Of a DNA stretch of 64,000 nt, positions 46,546-57,486 are shown piece by piece. Source of the stretch: Mixophyes australis. Its lineage: Eukaryota; Chordata; Amphibia; Anura; Limnodynastidae. The translations under genes and the position numbers were made by a program. How positions within the stretch are numbered: position 1 is the first letter of the stretch; each line of letters starts with the position of its first letter. A model generated the notes under the pieces. The model ran no database searches. It saw nothing but the letters and a program-made list of their open reading frames with translations, and was not told where the DNA came from. The stretch is taken from the NCBI GenBank assembly GCA_036250195.1, contig JAVHZZ010000002.1:369708124-369772123 (forward strand), read 5' to 3'.

Positions 46546-46760
46546 GGATTAAACTGATTGAGATGCAATTTGCCTAGCAACCATTCATTAAGCAGGGTTC
46601 ACAAGCAGGCCAGCAATCCAATCCACCTTCTTATCAGCTTACTGAAAAGATAACCGTCTCCAGCAAGCCCTTTACGTTTGATATGAGCCATATTGCCAAA
46701 CATTTTCAACAATCCTACGCAGAGTAAACTGCCCACCATTTATTGCCCCATGCAGGTACA
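46545..46760. promoter_or_regulatory. Candidate conserved non-coding element, X-box-like
   Basis: TTTGCCTAGCAACC at about 46569 resembles an RFX-type X-box (GTTGCCTAGCAAC). TTCTTATCAGC and AAAAGATAACC (GATA cores) follow. Repeat-free. Confidence 0.3.
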
Positions 46761-47789
46761 GAGATGTCACTCTTCTGAACAATAGTCACCTTGACAACAT
46801 CTACTGCACCGTGTATGTTGCCACAGGTGAAAACTGAGGCCTGATTATATTCAGAATCACTGTAAAGCAGGGGTTGTTAATCCTACAGCATGCACTAATA
46901 TTCAATAACATAAGCTAAAATGTCAGAGACAGCAAAGCTCATGTTAGAGCATGATAGACGATGCTCAATCACTTCAAGCACTTTGGGAGGGTTTATCCTG
47001 GACCTTGTTAGATGTACGAACCCTTCCCTGTAAACACATCCAATCAGGAGCTGGCTGTGCTAGCAGTCCCAGTGATATCTGCAGATGCACCCAATACAAG
47101 AGAGTACCCGGGACAGTAACATCAGTAAAATGGTATGGGGTACCCGTGTACAAATATGAAAAAAGCTGGGGGACTATGTAAACACCCATCCTATCAAAAG
47201 GTGGAAATCACTAAAGGAAACACGAAAAAAAATCAAATAAATAATGAGAAGGAAAAAAAGAATGGAAAAAATTAACGTTTATTTATATAGCCTCAGCATA
47301 CAGCGCGATACTTTACAATTGGCAACAAACTTAATAAAGCAATACTGGGTATAACAAACAGAGAAAAACTAACGAAGTCTAAAAAAAATACATAAGGGCT
47401 CAAAGCCCCAGATTGGAATGGGAACATGTGTTTAGTGGGGCTATATGATCCGGAAACACAGTAATGTTGGTTTGGATGTCAGTAAATGTGGCCGGACACC
47501 GCTCCATGTGGTCAGGGTGGCTTCTGCAGCACCGGACAGGTTAATGTCCAACGCTACAGTGCCACAAAGATCAAACTAGAGCGCTATGAGCAGCGTGTAG
47601 CAAACACTGATATTCTAATACATTGAAATGGATTTTATAAAAAATTTTAAAGGGTTAAACTAAAATATGTCACTGCAGGACAGGGACTAATTACTGGGAC
47701 TGCGACACTGAACAAGGCAAGTCCTGAAGCTGCATGCCGCCTATGCAAGAATTAAAACCCAAAACCTTATTAGAGTAAACCTTATACCT
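46761..47789. other. No gene; possible old repeat end near 47.28 kb
   Basis: GTTTATTTATATAGCCTCAG then CTTTACAATTGGCAAC at 47276-47325 resembles retroposon tails of the 'TTTATATAGCGC..TTTACAATTG' type, minus strand. It is weak. Confidence 0.35.
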
Positions 47790-48050
47790 GATGATACCAC
47801 TCGCACTAATGCACCCTCACAACTGTCACAATCTCCACTCTGAACCACACTCGTCCAGCTGTACCCTCTTCCACATGGAATGTAAGCTTATACGAGTCCT
47901 CCGTATACTTTGTTTTCATGTCTGCATCCATTTAGTCTACCTTGTACGTCCCAGTTATATGCATGTCCTGTTTTCGTACTGTACTGCGCTGCTGAGCACT
48001 GTGGCTCCTTACAAGTCCACAATAATAATTAGAAGTTTAATGTGCTTAAA
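47790..48050 (+). mobile_element. L2-like LINE 3' tail
   Basis: GGAATGTAAGCTTATACGAG, CTTGTACGTCCCAGTTATAT, TACTGTACTGCGCTGCTGAG and CACTGTGGCTCCTTACAAGT, ending near AATAATAATT. Same architecture as the tails at 24.2 and 59.7 kb but a different subfamily. Confidence 0.65.
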
Positions 48051-49596
48051 TGCATATATAATAAATTCTACCTTTACTTTGCCTGGCAGTCCAGTGGATG
48101 CGAGTCCCCTCTGGCCGTGTATCACCCAGCACTCTGGGTCCTGATCAGGGTGACCAGCGAGCTGTGGGGCCGAAGTGTCCATGTGGGTCTAGAGGGAATT
48201 CAGGAGCAGCCTCTGGGTCAAGCACCCACGCAGAAGAGGAGTCACTGCACATGTGTTACTCCTAAATAACCCCATGTTTGCTCCGCAGAGCAGGGGGCTC
48301 ACAAGTTAGAACGGCACCCACCAAATTGCGCTGCTTGCAAGAACATAACGTCCACCTAACCAGCAATACCTGAAGGCTGTATAGATTTTTTTCTGGAAAT
48401 CTTATCCCTGTCTGCTGCGAGTTAGTTCTATTAGCGGTTTGCCGTACTAAAAGGGGATAGAGTGAATATTGTGGAGTACTCACCAAAGTAGGACGGGTTC
48501 CAGGCCAAGTGATCTGTGATGAGGAGGACCCCCAGCCAGTGGATATCAGTGTCCCTAGGTAGCAGAGGATAAAAGGGTGAGTAAAAAATAAATAAATAAC
48601 AATATATTCAAACAAGCTTATTTTATATGTTCAGGAAAAGATAAATATGGCAGCAGCTGCGTTAAATAATTGGGAAATCGTATATAAAAATTTAAAAGGG
48701 AAATTGTACCCCACGTAAAATCAGGGTTTATTCTTACTTTGAACCGAATGGTTTCCAGAAAATCTTTTTTTCCTCCACATCTCTGTATCAATACAACTGA
48801 GAGCTGCCATATAAAGTATAACTATGTATAGACCGTACAATGCCAAGTGCCCAAAGAATGAGGTTTGCATGGCGTATCCGTAACAACGTTTGAATGAAAC
48901 ACCTCTCAGTCATGGGAGTATCATTGTTTTATCCTGCAACTATTGTTTTCACTAGAAGTATTCTTTACAGCTTTGCAAATGTGGGCATGAAAGTATAATC
49001 AGCAGCAAGAAATGAAATGGTATCGTGCCAGGTAGGAAGACAACATTACAGAGGAAAGCAATCAGTCATTGTTCTCAATTTTATTACACTCCAGACCAAT
49101 TCAGGTAGAGGTAATTCAAATTACAATAGAATACAAGCCTTCACATAGCTGCAAATGATCCCTACCTGTAAGCGCAAGTGCTTATTTTCACAAATGGGTG
49201 AAAATTTCAGTTAAGTTTCCTTTTAAGTCCTAGTTTTAAACACCAGAGAAGGAAGTATTAAGAGGACTGTCAGCATTCATACTATACAGCCCCCATAGCA
49301 GGAAAACAAAATCAGATTGCATCTTTCCTGAAAAACTTGTTCCCATCTCAGCAAAAATATTTTATAAAGATTTAAAGAAAACTGATTTGTAGGGTTAGAA
49401 TATTTGAATATGACCTTGGACATTAATAAAAGCTATTAAGCACAAAAAATATAAATTTTTGTAAAACCATTTCATTTCAAAAAGTGTAACGGTCATCAAG
49501 ACATTGTGGAGGCAGCTATTTTGTACGCTAACTCTACGTTAAGCCTATCAATTTACTGGTAACTAGCGGTATTGCAAACATAAGACCCTAGCCTTA
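48051..49596. other. No gene recognised
   Basis: A GC-richer stretch at 48080-48350 has frames on both strands (for example 48262-48615 minus) but no domain. The last part holds a minus-strand dispersed motif GTGGAGGCAGCTATTTTGTA at about 49506. Confidence 0.4.
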
Positions 49597-50135
49597 AGCT
49601 GGGTACATATTACAGAATTTTCCACCAACTTTTTATGCCGATCGATTTTACATCCGATCGCTGGTCCGATCGCTCGGTCCATGGACTGCATACACACTAG
49701 CCTTGTTTCAGACGATAAAGGAAGAGCAGCCGTTCTGGTAGCGACTTTTTACAGCCATGTTGTTGTGGGCAATGATTTCAATTTTGTACACACTGAAGCA
49801 ACATTTGCGGGGCATGTAACGATATATCAAAGACATTAGCATAAAGGGGCGGAGCTTTCACTATAGTCAACACCCAAAACTGCATAAAAAGAGAAGGCAA
49901 CACTGTCTCTTCATTCACTCCTATAAAATAGAAGTTTATTACCATACATAAAATTTTGAAAAAATATTTAACTTGTAAAGTGCAATGCAATAATTATTCT
50001 CTAATAATAAAATTCCTTTTATATGTAATGGTCCTGTACTGGTTAAAGTTATAGCCCAAAATCTCCATACGCAAGGTGATTATACACGAATAGGCATCAC
50101 CCACAATGCTCCATTCTCTGCGGGCATCATCGCCG

Positions 50136-50181
50136 ATTGGTCCACAGCAGAAACGAACGCCCATGTCTGAGTGTATAAAAT
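50136..50181 (+). promoter_or_regulatory. Transposon gene promoter (CCAAT, TATA)
   Basis: Inverted CCAAT (ATTGG, 50136-50140) and TATAAAAT (50174-50181) lie 78 and 37 bp before the first ATG (50218), a normal core-promoter layout. Confidence 0.65.
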
Positions 50182-50217
50182 GAAAGGAGCCTATCTGGCG
50201 CTGAGGAACGTGAGAAG

Positions 50218-51350
50218 ATGGCGGGTGAGGAGAAGGTGTCAGTGGGGGTTGCGGGTGAGGAGAAGGTGTCAGTGGGGGTTGTGGGTGAGTAGAAGGTGTC
50301 AGTGGGGGTTGCCGCTATGGAGACGAAGACGGAGTCAGAGATGGTTGCTAGAAGGGCCAAAAAATTTTGAAAAAGTTAAGGTGGGGAATGGAGATGCTCA
50401 AGAAGAGCAAAGAGCAAATCCAATGAGCCCAAGAGAAGTGGAGATGATGGTCAAAGTACTGGACCAGCACAACTATGACATTAAAGAAAGTGAGTAGCAC
50501 GTGTACTGTTTGAAGGACTTTATGTATTTCATTCTAGTTTCACATGAAGCAATGCAAACGCCTGATTTGTAACAATTTTTTTTTGTCAGAACGAAGAATT
50601 AACTTGTGTCTGTTTCGTCCACCCACCCTTAGGATGCAAGCTCGTTTGAGCAGGGCACTTCTTCCCTCGTGTCTCCACACCTGTTCTTCTGCTCCGTCCT
50701 TACTCCATTTGTCTGTCCCGGAGTTTCTGAAGCACTGGTACTTTGTGTTTACTGTTCTGTACTGTTTAACCCTGTATGGTTTACTGTTTGTACTATGTAC
50801 GGCGCTGCGGACACCTTGTGGCGCCTAACAAATAAATGATAATAATAATAATAATAATAATTAACAGTGAGAAGGCCTGTTTAGATACCACTAATGTAAC
50901 ACCTGTTATCAAACAAGAAAAATTTGATGTTGAATACCAAGATATGAAAGAAGTTATACACGAAGGTATTTCAGTGAACATGTGTAGACAACTAAATGCT
51001 TTGGGCACATACCTGTACCGTTATAATAATCAAAATGGCGCCTGTTTTCCAGAATATATGGAGATTAAGCCCACTATTATTGCGATTGTGCCACAACATA
51101 AACTGATCTCGAGCAGTGTTCAAGGTGAGCAAATGAGACTATTTATGGTGTTGGAGATAGATTACAGATATTACAGAAGTTTAATGGTAAACATTTTTTA
51201 TTTCCTTGTTTCGTAGGTAAAGAAATCAAAGGAAATATAAACCCAAGCGACATCAAGAAAAAAATTAAAAACCTTGAGAAAAATGTTGCTGAAATGTGTA
51301 TGGTGTTTGGAACTGTTCTGCCACAAACCACTAGCACCTTTAAAGTGTAA
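50218..51350 (+). pseudogene. Transposon-encoded three-exon gene, unknown protein, broken
   Basis: Exon 1 runs from ATG 50218 to 50489 (donor AAGAAA|GTGAGT). Intron 1 is 50490-50589 (acceptor TTTTTTTTTGTCAG). Exon 2 is 50590-51124 once the inserted LINE tail is left out, intron 2 is 51125-51216 (GTGAGC...TTTCGTAG), and exon 3 is 51217-51350, ending TAA. AATAAA signals follow at about 51380 and 51406. Frames agree across both introns. Exon 1 opens with a 30-bp tandem triplicate (AGEEKVSVGV units) and later 'MSPREVEMMVKVLDQHNYDI'. Exon 2 includes 'NMCRQLNALGTYLYRYNNQN'. Exon 3 is lysine-rich with a possible coiled coil ('DIKKKIKNLEKNVAEMC'). The third repeat has a stop (GAG TAG), and the A6 run at about 50359 shifts the frame. 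A Harbinger accessory (Myb-like) role is a guess from context; I see no clear SANT motif. Confidence 0.65.
50604..50865 (+). mobile_element. L2-like LINE tail inserted in the transposon exon
   Basis: Starts TTGTGTCTGTTTCGTCCACC, contains TAGGATGCAAGCTCGTTTGA and TACGGCGCTGCGGACACC, and ends in (ATA)n. Flanked by a 7-bp duplication AATTAAC (50597-50603 and 50859-50865), so it is a genuine retrotransposition event and only the 3' UTR was copied. Confidence 0.9.
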
Positions 51351-51975
51351 TACTATTTTTTTCACTTGTCATATTCTGCAATAAAAAATTTTGTACTTTT
51401 CCTGCAATAAAACTATTGCATTAACACTGTGTGATATATTCTGGGTGTTTTACAAATATTAGTTAATAAAGGTTAAGGTGATTTTATAAGTTTAATAGTT
51501 TATAAAGGTATAAGTTTGTAAAGGGTAAATATGAATAGGTTCCCAATATAGATGCAAAGGGTAATAACATACGTGCTTTATACAGTGTAATGGTCTGCAA
51601 CCAGACGGATGCAATACACATGTGTACAATACACAAGTCAGTGATGTGCGGATACCGCACCATGTGAGACTGGTACAGGCATCACAAATTTACATTCCCA
51701 CCCCCCCCCCCCCCCCCCAAAGGAGCCCCCGGTCGAGGAAGTATTGCAGGATTGTCGTGGATCGGTCGAAAATTTATACACACTACACAAAGGAAAGGAG
51801 ATTGGAACGCAAATATTTAACGGTACGACCAACCAAATGAGGCGACAATCATCCATTTGGGCAGACTTTCAACCATGTCACTACACACACTGACCTGCCT
51901 TGCGAACGAGCGGTCGTATGTCGGCTGGTTGAGCCGATTATTGGATGAAAGCCCTGTAGTGTGTACCCACCTTTA

Positions 51976-52635
51976 GTAAAAGGAGGTTAGTTTGTTTTAA
52001 ATTGGACCTGTCCTATATACCACTAAACAGATATCTGAACAGGTAACATAGATTACATTAACCACTTGTTATTGTTACCAAGGGCGGACCGAGACTTTAT
52101 TTATTTATTTTTATTTGGGGGGGGGGGGGGATTTAGCATAGTCACACCCCTCCTTCATTCTGATTGGCCCCGCTCCTCCTCCGTTTTGATCAACGTCTTG
52201 GCTGCAGTTTAGTGGTATGCTTGTGATGCTGGGAGGGGGGGGGGGGGGGCAATTACAGAGAACGTTAGGGGGCAATGTCTGAACAATGCAGTGCATAATG
52301 TATAGTGGAGGGTGTAACATCCCCAGATGATGGTCTTATGTCCTATGCATGTGTTTTATAGATTTTATATGAAATACCATATCCAGGTTTGCAAAAAAAC
52401 ATGTGTTCGTAATTATACATTGCAATTATGCTGTAACAAAAGGATGCACCATTTACGTAGGATTTTACTAAACTGCATGTCAGGTACGTGTTATATTAGC
52501 ATTGCTTGACATTACTATTTCATTTCTTCTTTGTCAGTGGGTTGAACATTATTTATTTTTTCTAAACAATAGCATGCATTAACATTTCTGATTCAATAGT
52601 ACATCAATAACTACTTCTAAATCATTCCAGCCATT
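51976..52635. other. No gene; two G-runs
   Basis: GGGCGGACCGAGACTTTATT with poly-G (about 52117-52130), then a second poly-G (about 52236-52249), suggests a degraded transposon. Ends are not resolved. Confidence 0.4.
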
Positions 52636-52639
52636 TGTT

Positions 52640-52870
52640 CTAGAAATGCCTGTTTTTCTTTTCATCTTTGTCTTTTGTGAGTTTCTATGCAAATTAGAAG
52701 GGGAGCCTTGAGATTTAGCAGATGTTTTATTAATTTAAGAAACCAGTTGCACACGATGCTTTCAGAGACCACATTCACAATGCGTCTGGTGACAAAAGTG
52801 GGCAGTGCATGGTTATCGAGTACTTGAGTGACGGACTAAGCGGTCACGCACAGAAAGATGCAATTTGACC
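52640..52870. promoter_or_regulatory. Candidate conserved non-coding element, octamer
   Basis: Contains a POU octamer within TTTCTATGCAAATTAGAAGG (about 52682), then TTTATTAATTTAAGAAACCA and ATTCACAATGCGTCTGGTGA. Repeat-free with an enhancer-like texture. Confidence 0.3.
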
Positions 52871-53021
52871 TTTAGGGAAACTCGCAAAAAAGGAATAAAA
52901 ACTTAGGAGAGAAGAACAAAAAATAAATGTACTGTTTTTAAAGTTTTACATATATCACTGTAGATTTAAGATGCACCTACACACAGCGAGAACATGATGC
53001 AGGGAGTAAGGGAGGGGGAAA

Positions 53022-53360
53022 ATCACGGTGGCTAAGTGGTTAGCACTTGTGCCTTACAGTGCTGGGGTCATGAGTTCGATTCCCGACCATGGCCATGTGT
53101 GGAGTTTGTATGTTCTCCCCGTGTTTGCGAGGGTTTCCTCCGGGTGCTCCGGTTTCCTCCCACACTCCAAAAACATACTAGTAGGTTAATGGGCTATCAA
53201 AACTGACCCTAGTCTCTCTCTCTCCGTCGTCTGTGTGTGTGTATGTTAGGGAATTTAGACTGTAAGCTCCAATCGGGCAGGGACTGATGTGAGTGAGTTC
53301 TCTGTACAGCGCTGCGGAATCAGTGGCGCTATACAAATAAATGGTGATGATGATGATGAT
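53022..53360 (+). mobile_element. V-SINE-like SINE, full length
   Basis: Head TGGCTAAGTGGTTAGCACTT with B-box-like GAGTTCGATTCCCGA, core GTATGTTCTCCCCGTGTTTG, tail TTAGACTGTAAGCTCCAATC and GCTGCGGAATCAGTGGCGCT, and (GAT)n end. Best-preserved B box in the window. Confidence 0.9.
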
Positions 53361-54187
53361 TCATCCCCAAATAGTGACTTCCCTCTAAAGCAGCCAGTAA
53401 GGACAACTTCGGGCAAAATGAGATGCACTCTACTAGGGAGTATTATTAAAGTAACAACTGTAGACTGGTAATGGGTTTAAGAACTACCTGGGTTTTTACA
53501 TATTTTATTTATTTGTGTTTGTTACCCGAGTGAGTGCGCTCAGGCAACACAGCAAAGTTAAACCCATGGCAATTCTTGGCCTACATTTATATTGATAGAC
53601 CCTTATTTCACCATTTGCAGAGGCTTATAGTTGTATGTACTTTTAATGAGTAACATACAGGACTAGCCCTCCAAACACTATGAAAAAACACTCCAACATT
53701 TCACTTGCGCTTGGTTAAGCAGTTAAAGAAGTCAGTAGACGCAGACAATGCAGATTTCCATTTCAATGCCAGGATAGGAACTATTTTAAACAGCAGATGC
53801 ACAGGCAATTGGTACTTCTAAATGGGTTAAGAGGTGAAGAAGTCTATTCAGTAAAAGATTCCAGTAGCCTGGCACTGCTCCTTTAAAATGCAAGAAAAAA
53901 AAAAAAGTGTATAGTGATTGGCTGATTATAAATGGTTCAAAGGATGTGGATTCAAATCCTGTATATATTAATAATATCAATTACAGTGAAGATTTTAAAA
54001 GAATGGTCTATACAAGTTATTTTTAGGGATATATTACATAAAAGATCTCTGCAACAGTAGAGAAAATCCGCACCAGAAGAATATTGGTTTAAAATAAACC
54101 CTTAGATATCAATTATTGAATTACTTCTAATATATTTATTATTCCTCATGTACTTGTGGGCTCTCTAAGTAGTATATCGTTACCATG
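53361..54187. other. No gene recognised
   Basis: AT-rich, with a run of A near 53895. Confidence 0.45.
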
Positions 54188-54859
54188 AGTCAGAAGAAGA
54201 GAGAAAAAGTACGACTATTGTAAGAGGCACTCCTTGGGTATTTTTATGAACATCTAGTTTATGAGTGAATCCACACGTAGGCCAAACACAAAAGATATAA
54301 GAAAATGTAACTTTTATTGCACGTCAATAAAATTATTTGTAAAAATGAAAAAATGAAAATACTAAAAGGTTTTAAAATAAGTTGAGCGAGTAGGGAATGA
54401 TCAGGAAATGCCATTTAACTCAGTTTTTTAAGTATCTTCTTGCTGACTAATCAAATTATCACTGTCCCAAAATACACTGTTCATTGGTACAGTATCGCAC
54501 TGTGATTATTGAGTCTTCATACAATTCCACTGATTGTATTAGTTAAAATAGATCTAATTGTAACATGAGGGTTATTAAATACTGATCAGCAAATAGCTAT
54601 GTTTTTATATCTGTATCCAATGAGAATATCTAATAAATATACCACAGTGTCCCAGGTAATTATAAATTCAATGCATTAGATATATTCTATACACAGCAAA
54701 GTTTCACGGATAAATAAAGGCCATATAAGCTGGTTTATATTAGCAGCACGTAAGCATCACTGATGTACTGGCTTGTTAATAACGTCTGCCGACATAGAGC
54801 AAATGGCTCCTGATGTTATAGTAAGAGGGTCTGAATGATCCGAGTCTGATCATATAACT

Positions 54860-55480
54860 CAGGGGTCAGGGAACTTTTTTACCTTTTACCCTCAAATATA
54901 TTTAGATACGCCGACGTTACCCCCTTGATTTGAAAGGAAGGAAATCATATATTATTAATTATTGGAATTCAAACTTTTATTGAATCTATTCAAAAAATTC
55001 TTTGAAAGCTTCAACTTCAAAACTTCAGAAATGATGTTGCTTCATTTTTGATACGAGAGCATCAATATTGGGGCATTTTGATGTCAGAGCAATTTGGATA
55101 CAGTCTTCAGCGTCCAATCGATTTCTCTGCTTTGTTTTTATGTTCGTTAGAGTGGAAAATCCTTGTTCGCAAAGGTAGGTTGTTGCAAAAGGCAGCAAGT
55201 TTTTGACGGCCTCCTCATGTGCAATTATGATGCCTTTGCAGCTGTTGACATCCAAAAATATGACAGATCTGCTTTGTTTTCAAATGCAATACGTGCTTCA
55301 TTATTGCATCGAAGCTCAAGAAGTGCCTCTGCCAACCCTTGAGGCTCTTCTGGTACGACAGCAATTTCACATTTAAAGGGGTTTACAATCCAACTGACAG
55401 CATGTGGATTGGCAGCATTACCCCCAGGAATTTAATTTTTACCCCATTTGGGGTAATTTACCCCTGTTCCCTGACCACTG
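54860..55480 (-). mobile_element. hAT element, deletion derivative with perfect duplication
   Basis: Termini CAGGGGTCAGGGAAC and GTTCCCTGACCACTG are inverted repeats with one mismatch. The 8-bp duplication ATATAACT flanks it perfectly (54852-54859 and 55481-55488). It retains only the C-terminal part of a transposase on the minus strand. Confidence 0.95.
55025..55255 (-). pseudogene. hAT transposase C-terminal fragment (ZBED5-like)
   Basis: Minus-strand frame containing 'LPFATTYLCEQGFSTLTNIK' and 'TKQRNRLDAEDCIQIALTSK'. This is the C-terminal dimerisation region typical of hAT transposases and of domesticated relatives (ZBED5/FAM200-type proteins, which read LPFATTYLCE.GFS.L..IKTK.RN.L). The frame ends with the stop before 55025. 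The N-terminal BED finger and catalytic core are deleted, so it cannot be an active transposase. It lies within well-defined hAT ends. Confidence 0.85.
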
Positions 55481-55689
55481 ATATAACTGAAATGTATCAG
55501 AATACACCATTAATAGACACAATGTTGCAATAGATTATAACGGGCAGTTATTGGTATAATAAAGTTACATTGCATTATATCTTTTGTGTCTGGCCTACAT
55601 GTGGATGCACTCATCAACTCCTAAACTAGACACCCATAAAAATACCCAAGGAGCACCTCTTACAATAGTAGTTCTCTCTTCTTCTGACT

Positions 55690-56178
55690 AATAAGGGAGA
55701 TAGCAGCTTCTGTACATGTGGATTTTACCTTTGTATTAGCTGTCAGAGTATGCAGGGACTTTTTAGCTTGTAACCAGCTGGAGATGTGCAGATTGCCTCT
55801 CTCCAGTATAAGGTGCACAATGGGTGGTCTTACAGACCCTAACAGTACTTCTGCTGTCTGAAAGGGTCTATACACCAATGCCTATAGCTTAGAGATGCAG
55901 CACATCAGAAACATGTTACACTGGTGACATTTCTCACAGTAAAGGTAGATAATGTTTCTCAAACAAGCAGCGGTTTCCCTGGTGTTCAAATCCCAGCATC
56001 CTATAATCATTACTCGTACAGTCTAACTGCTCTGAACTGTGGTTTCTAAAAGCTATCTTGTGATCACAGTGAAAAAGCAAATTTAACAATAAGAAATTAA
56101 AATTGCTACTTATTCCTCCGTATTGCAGTTCATAGCGATACCATGCTAGAAGGACAACAGTCTACCCTGTTGTTTGCC
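55690..56178. other. No gene recognised
   Basis: Short frames only. Confidence 0.45.
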
Positions 56179-56179
56179 C

Positions 56180-56527
56180 ATCATCATCATCATCATTTAT
56201 TTATATAGCGCCACTGATTCCGCAGCGCTGTACAGAGAACCCATTCACATCAGTCCCTGCCCCATTGGAGCCTACAGTCTAAATTCCCTAACACACACAC
56301 ACAGACAAAGAGAGAGAGAGACAGACAGAGAGACAGACAGACAGACTAGGGTCAATTTAATAGCAGCCAATTAATCTACCAGTATGTTTTTGGAGTGTGG
56401 GAGGAAACCCACGCAAACACGGGGAGAACATACAAACTCCACACAGATAAGGTCATGGTCGGGAATCAAACTTATGAACCCAGTGCTGTGAGGCAGAAGT
56501 GCTAACCACTAAGCCACTGTGCTGCCC
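56180..56527 (-). mobile_element. V-SINE-like SINE, full length
   Basis: Complete minus-strand copy: (ATC)n, ATAGCGCCACTGATTCCGCA, CCCATTGGAGCCTACAGTCT, (AC)n and (AGAC)n stretch, core GGGAGAACATACAAACTCCA, head CACTAAGCCACTGTGCTGCC. Confidence 0.9.
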
Positions 56528-56899
56528 ATATGTCTATATTTACTGTCGAAGTCAAATAGTTGGATTAAGTAAATCAAATTGATTAATATTGTTTTACCGC
56601 GCGATTGCTATTAGTACGCCACGTGTTTTCACACAATAGCACGGATAAATAACGTACACATACAATTACACATTCACTTGTAAATAGTTCACCTTAAAAT
56701 AGTTTCAACTCACAGTCGTTTATAGTAAGATTTAGTAAAATTTATAGTTAAATATAATAATGTTAAAAGCACTTTATTGAGATCTAAGATTCAGGATACA
56801 GTAAACATATCATGTTCGGTATCATTCTGATCCCCTATTTATCCTCAGAAATCTGTTCGTGTCGGCTAAGAGATCGCACCTTGCGTATGCTAGTTATGG
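56528..56899. other. No gene recognised
   Basis: AT-rich DNA that may belong to the LTR-like block that follows. Confidence 0.4.
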
Positions 56900-56929
56900 A
56901 TGATAAGGAATTGATGATCAGAATGGTAT

Positions 56930-57320
56930 TGTGTGTGTAATGTAAATAGACCAGTTTGAACCAGCTATTCGGCGGGAAGATAAGTATGCAGCTGTTGGAG
57001 AGCTGACCCCCACCCTCGGAGGGCATCGTTTGAACTGACCTATGAACTGCATTATACCAGACTGTCCTAAAACCTGAACCAATGGAAACATGCCAAGCCA
57101 TCTCTATTGTTTTCAAAGTAACACCAACTGTATATAAACCAGGCTCTGAGTTCACTATGCAGTCTTCTTGACCTCAGACTTCAGGATTGAATGACTGTAT
57201 GCAGAATTCAGAGCGCCTGCGTATGCATCAGCTGTACTTATTTTATTGAATTGTCACTCTGCTATATTCTGCTATTAAATCTGATTGTGCGTTGGAACCA
57301 CACAAATCGCAGCGGACAAT
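56930..57320 (+). repeat. LTR-like block, possible solo LTR
   Basis: CAACTGTATATAAACCAGGC (TATA-like, about 57127) is followed by CTCTGAGTTCACTATGCAGT (possible start) and about 120 bp later by CTGCTATTAAATCTG (ATTAAA polyA variant), then TTGGAACCACACAAATCGC. The order U3-TATA-R-polyA-U5 is LTR-like. No gag/pol/env sequence is seen and the exact ends were not found. Confidence 0.35.
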
Positions 57321-57486
57321 GATTATTGGTAAGCAATAAAATGACTTAATATTACCTTGTCCTATAATTGTGTACAACTCACTACAAAACGTCAAATAAA
57401 TAAGCATAAGAAGAATGGTTTGGTGGCGTATGTCATGGTTGGTCACAAGGTAATGTGGCAGCTGTATACCAAATTACTAAGCCATA

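Larger units (their letters stand above)
49597..51972 (+). mobile_element. Harbinger-like transposon, 2.38 kb, with a spliced gene
   Basis: Left terminus AGCTGGGTACATATTACAG and right terminus CTGTAGTGTGTACCCACCT are imperfect inverted repeats flanked by TTA on each side (49594-49596, 51973-51975), the PIF/Harbinger-type duplication. Subterminal inverted blocks differ between the ends. Inside are a TATA/CCAAT promoter, a three-exon gene and polyA signals. I see no DDE transposase, so the copy depends on others for movement. It has been split by an L2 tail (50604-50858). A poly-C run lies near the right end (about 51701-51718). An inverted deletion derivative lies at 23.2 kb, and the shared terminus links it to the short MITEs at 10.3, 11.05, 28.35, 42.17 and 44.09 kb. 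Confidence 0.8.
54188..55689. mobile_element. Palindromic element with long inverted arms
   Basis: The left arm (54188 to about 54330: AGTCAGAAGAAGAGAGAAAA, CTATTGTAAGAGGCACTCCT, TGGGTATTTTTATG, AGGCCAAACACAAAAGATAT) is matched by its complement on the right (about 55555-55689: ATATCTTTTGTGTCTGGCCT, CATAAAAATACCCAAGGAGC, TCTCTCTTCTTCTGACT). It contains a later hAT insertion (54860-55480), so the original was roughly 880 bp. Target duplication not resolved. Confidence 0.85.

Noticed and set aside
50836..50866. Poly-isoleucine start of an open frame at 50.84 kb
   Set aside because: It is the (ATA)n tail of an inserted LINE; the real exon sequence begins after the duplication at 50866.
56174..56374. 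Small protein 'YLYSATDSAALYRE'-type seen in several places
   Set aside because: It is the translation of the V-SINE tail and recurs wherever that SINE is in this orientation.
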